In this document: one piece after another, positions 62,618-64,000 of the stretch
Layout of the letters: every line of letters begins with the position of its first letter
How positions within the stretch are numbered: the stretch's first letter is position 1
DNA from: CAVYXF01 sp963772335
GTDB taxonomy: Bacteria > Pseudomonadota > Alphaproteobacteria > Rhizobiales > Rhodomicrobiaceae
Reading direction: 5' to 3'
DNA: 64,000 bases
NCBI GenBank assembly: GCA_963772335.1
Contig: CAVYXF010000001.1
Span: forward strand, 1,364,001 to 1,428,000
Position numbers and translations under genes: made by a program
Notes under the pieces: model-generated
What the model was told of the DNA's origin: nothing
The model's database searches: none
The model's input: only the letters and a program-made list of their open reading frames with translations

Positions 62618-62986
62618 TCAACGATCCAGATTGGAGGCGCGCCGGGTCGGATTGGTAAGGCCGGAAAGCCGGTCGCAGGTCTCCATGCAGGTCTTCACCC
62701 GCCCGACGCAGATATTCTTTTCGCTGACGCCGAGGCACTCATTGTAGTTGTTGAAGCAGTGGTTCCAGCAGCCGCCGCTGCCGCCCGCCTGGCGCATATC
62801 GCGGACCTGCAGTAGCAATGGTGCGCCCCGGCGAAGCGAGGGCGGCACGGCGGAGTAGGCCGGATGAGGCACCTGGAGGTTCGCCGCCGCGCCTGCGAGG
62901 ATCCATTGAGGCGCTGCTTTGGCGCTAAGCCCGCCAACCGTCAAGAGAGCGATAGCGGCCAGGGGCTTCAAAGAGATTTTCAGCAT
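62618..62986 (-). CDS. Small secreted cysteine-rich protein
   Basis: The 122-residue protein has a signal peptide (LAAIALLTVGGLSAKAAPQW) and a C-terminal Cys-rich region GGCWNHCFNNYNECL... ICVGRVKTCMETCDRLSG, with Cys spacing C-x3-C-x6-C-x8-C-x6-C-x3-C, which is symmetrical. This suggests two disulfide-linked helices. I know no function for it. It starts 36 bases or so downstream of a potential shared promoter with the larger upstream gene on the same strand. Confidence 0.75.
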   Translation of the reverse strand: MLKISLKPLAAIALLTVGGLSAKAAPQWILAGAAANLQVPHPAYSAVPPSLRRGAPLLLQVRDMRQAGGSGGCWNHCFNNYNECLGVSEKNICVGRVKTCMETCDRLSGLTNPTRRASNLDR

Positions 62987-63022
62987 CGTTTCTCACCTTA
63001 AGTTTGTGCATGGACGACTCTG

Positions 63023-64000
63023 TTAGCGTCGGCCGCCGAGGCCTTTCACCGCCCGCCCGACTGTCGAGCCCGCGGAGCTGATAACGCCGGAAATCGGACC
63101 GCCGCCGGCTCCGCCATCTCCTCTGCCGACAACCGAGCCGACTGCTGAGGTAATCGGACCCGCGCCGCGATCTGCACCACCGCTCGACCCCCCTGCCGCC
63201 GAGAGCCTTGATCCGAGGGACGAGGGTCCGCCGTCTGGGCCGCTCACAGCGCCGGCCAAGCCGACATTGAGCGGCTGCAGTACGCAATTGGTGCAGGCAC
63301 CACGGATCTCCTCGCTCTGGCTGAAGCGCTCACCTAGGCGGTCACCGCCAAATGAAACGCGGGGCACGTTGAGATCCTGGGGCCTTTGGATCTTAGAAAG
63401 TGGCGGCAAGGCGACGTGAAAATCCTTGGCGCCTTCGCGCAGCTGATCGCGAGCAGACTGGAGATCGGCGAATTTCGGATCGATCTTGGCAATTAGAGAG
63501 GGCGAGATGTCATTGAGCTCGTCGGTGACCGTTGTCAGCTGCGCACTCACGCCTTTTGCCAGATCCTTCGTCGTGGCCAAGACATTGTCGGTTGTTTGGG
63601 CAACGCTCTTGGTCAGATCGCCGACTGCCTCACCGGTGAGCGCGACGGCATCTTTCGGCGAGCGCAGCACCCCGGTGACAAGATCATGGGCTGTGTGGGT
63701 GGTCGTCGATAGGGTTTCGCCAAGTGTCGCGGTAAGATCTTTCACGCCGCCGGTCACGACCCCCACGGTGCCGGCGACAGCCTGCGGCAGGGCCTGCGCC
63801 GTCTCGCGCGCCCCATCGAGGACCGGCGAGGTATTCAACCTGACCGCAAGATCGCCGATCGCCGAAACCGCTGGAGCAAGCGCCGTGTCCGCGAGGTCGC
63901 TCACACGACCGGGAAGCTCCTCAAACAGAGCCTGAATTTCCGCTACTGGCGAGGCTTGGGCCGGCCAGATGGTGTCGACCAAGGCCATGGCCTTGCCGCC
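63023..64000 (-). CDS. Hypothetical secreted protein, helical with Gly-rich tail (runs off the window)
   Basis: The frame is open to the window edge, so the N-terminus is cut. The visible start (GGKAMALVDTIWPAQASPVA) looks like the end of a signal peptide. Residues after that form long amphipathic helices rich in Thr, Val and Asp (VTGGVKDLTATLGETLSTTT, TDNVLATTKDLAKGVSAQLT). The tail (from about 235) is Gly/Ser-rich with a CTNC pair. The helical part resembles apolipoprotein-like or phasin-like repeats, without a clear family. A periplasmic or surface role is a guess. Confidence 0.65.
   Translation of the reverse strand, partial: GGKAMALVDTIWPAQASPVAEIQALFEELPGRVSDLADTALAPAVSAIGDLAVRLNTSPVLDGARETAQALPQAVAGTVGVVTGGVKDLTATLGETLSTTTHTAHDLVTGVLRSPKDAVALTGEAVGDLTKSVAQTTDNVLATTKDLAKGVSAQLTTVTDELNDISPSLIAKIDPKFADLQSARDQLREGAKDFHVALPPLSKIQRPQDLNVPRVSFGGDRLGERFSQSEEIRGACTNCVLQPLNVGLAGAVSGPDGGPSSLGSRLSAAGGSSGGADRGAGPITSAVGSVVGRGDGGAGGGPISGVISSAGSTVGRAVKGLGGRR

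Overview
The window looks like chromosomal DNA of a high-GC alphaproteobacterium, most likely order Hyphomicrobiales (Rhizobiales). This rests on gene content and product style: an ECF sigma factor paired with a YfbK-type VWA protein, tpiA divergent from a PpiD-like chaperone, DUF2093 next to xseA, a PmtA-like methyltransferase, a Rhizobium-type asparaginase, and CTAG-ended palindromic elements. No rRNA, tRNA or CRISPR array was seen.

Layout. 1-5730: ECF sigma/VWA pair, an intact IS630-type insertion, tpiA and ppiD. 5795-13650: trpE followed by an accessory stretch instead of trpG: an IS1182 element, a ktrBA potassium transporter, a chimeric remnant of a restriction-methylase and a TPR gene, and a pentapeptide-repeat membrane protein. 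13778-20442: core functions (SixA-like phosphatase, Slt transglycosylase, dapA-smpB, secreted subtilase). 20699-34437: a surface-glycan or glycolipid locus with a sugar aminotransferase and an RmlC-like epimerase on the minus strand, then on the plus strand a Wzx flippase, tandemly duplicated GNAT-like proteins, an AsnB-type amidotransferase, a stand-alone acyl carrier protein, an AMP-forming ligase, a NadE-like amide synthase and a WcaJ-type initiating transferase that ends in a clear terminator. 34679-40429: clpS, TetR with two GSTs, pmtA, palindromic repeats, mnmA, HAD dehalogenase. 40570-44458: a Gram-negative class GN sortase with its dedicated VIT/VWA target, divergent from an XRE-type regulator. 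44600-58691: housekeeping genes (msrA, xseA, purD, rpmA/rplU, gph, soxXA, thiD, moaB/moaE and others). 58725-64000: a VOC protein, an OmpA-family protein with a long tandem repeat, an asparaginase and two secreted proteins.

Two systems stand out. The first is the glycan locus: adenylation, carrier protein, two amidotransfer enzymes and two GNAT-like acyltransferase candidates sit side by side, and together they could build an acylated or amidated decoration on an undecaprenyl-linked sugar. The second is the sortase/target pair, which implies covalent processing of a large VWA protein in a Gram-negative envelope.

Four otherwise normal genes (trpE, the subtilase, the sortase target, an SDR) are each broken by exactly one extra base, always best explained by one extra C in a short C run on the coding strand. 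This points to sequence or assembly error rather than four independent pseudogenes.
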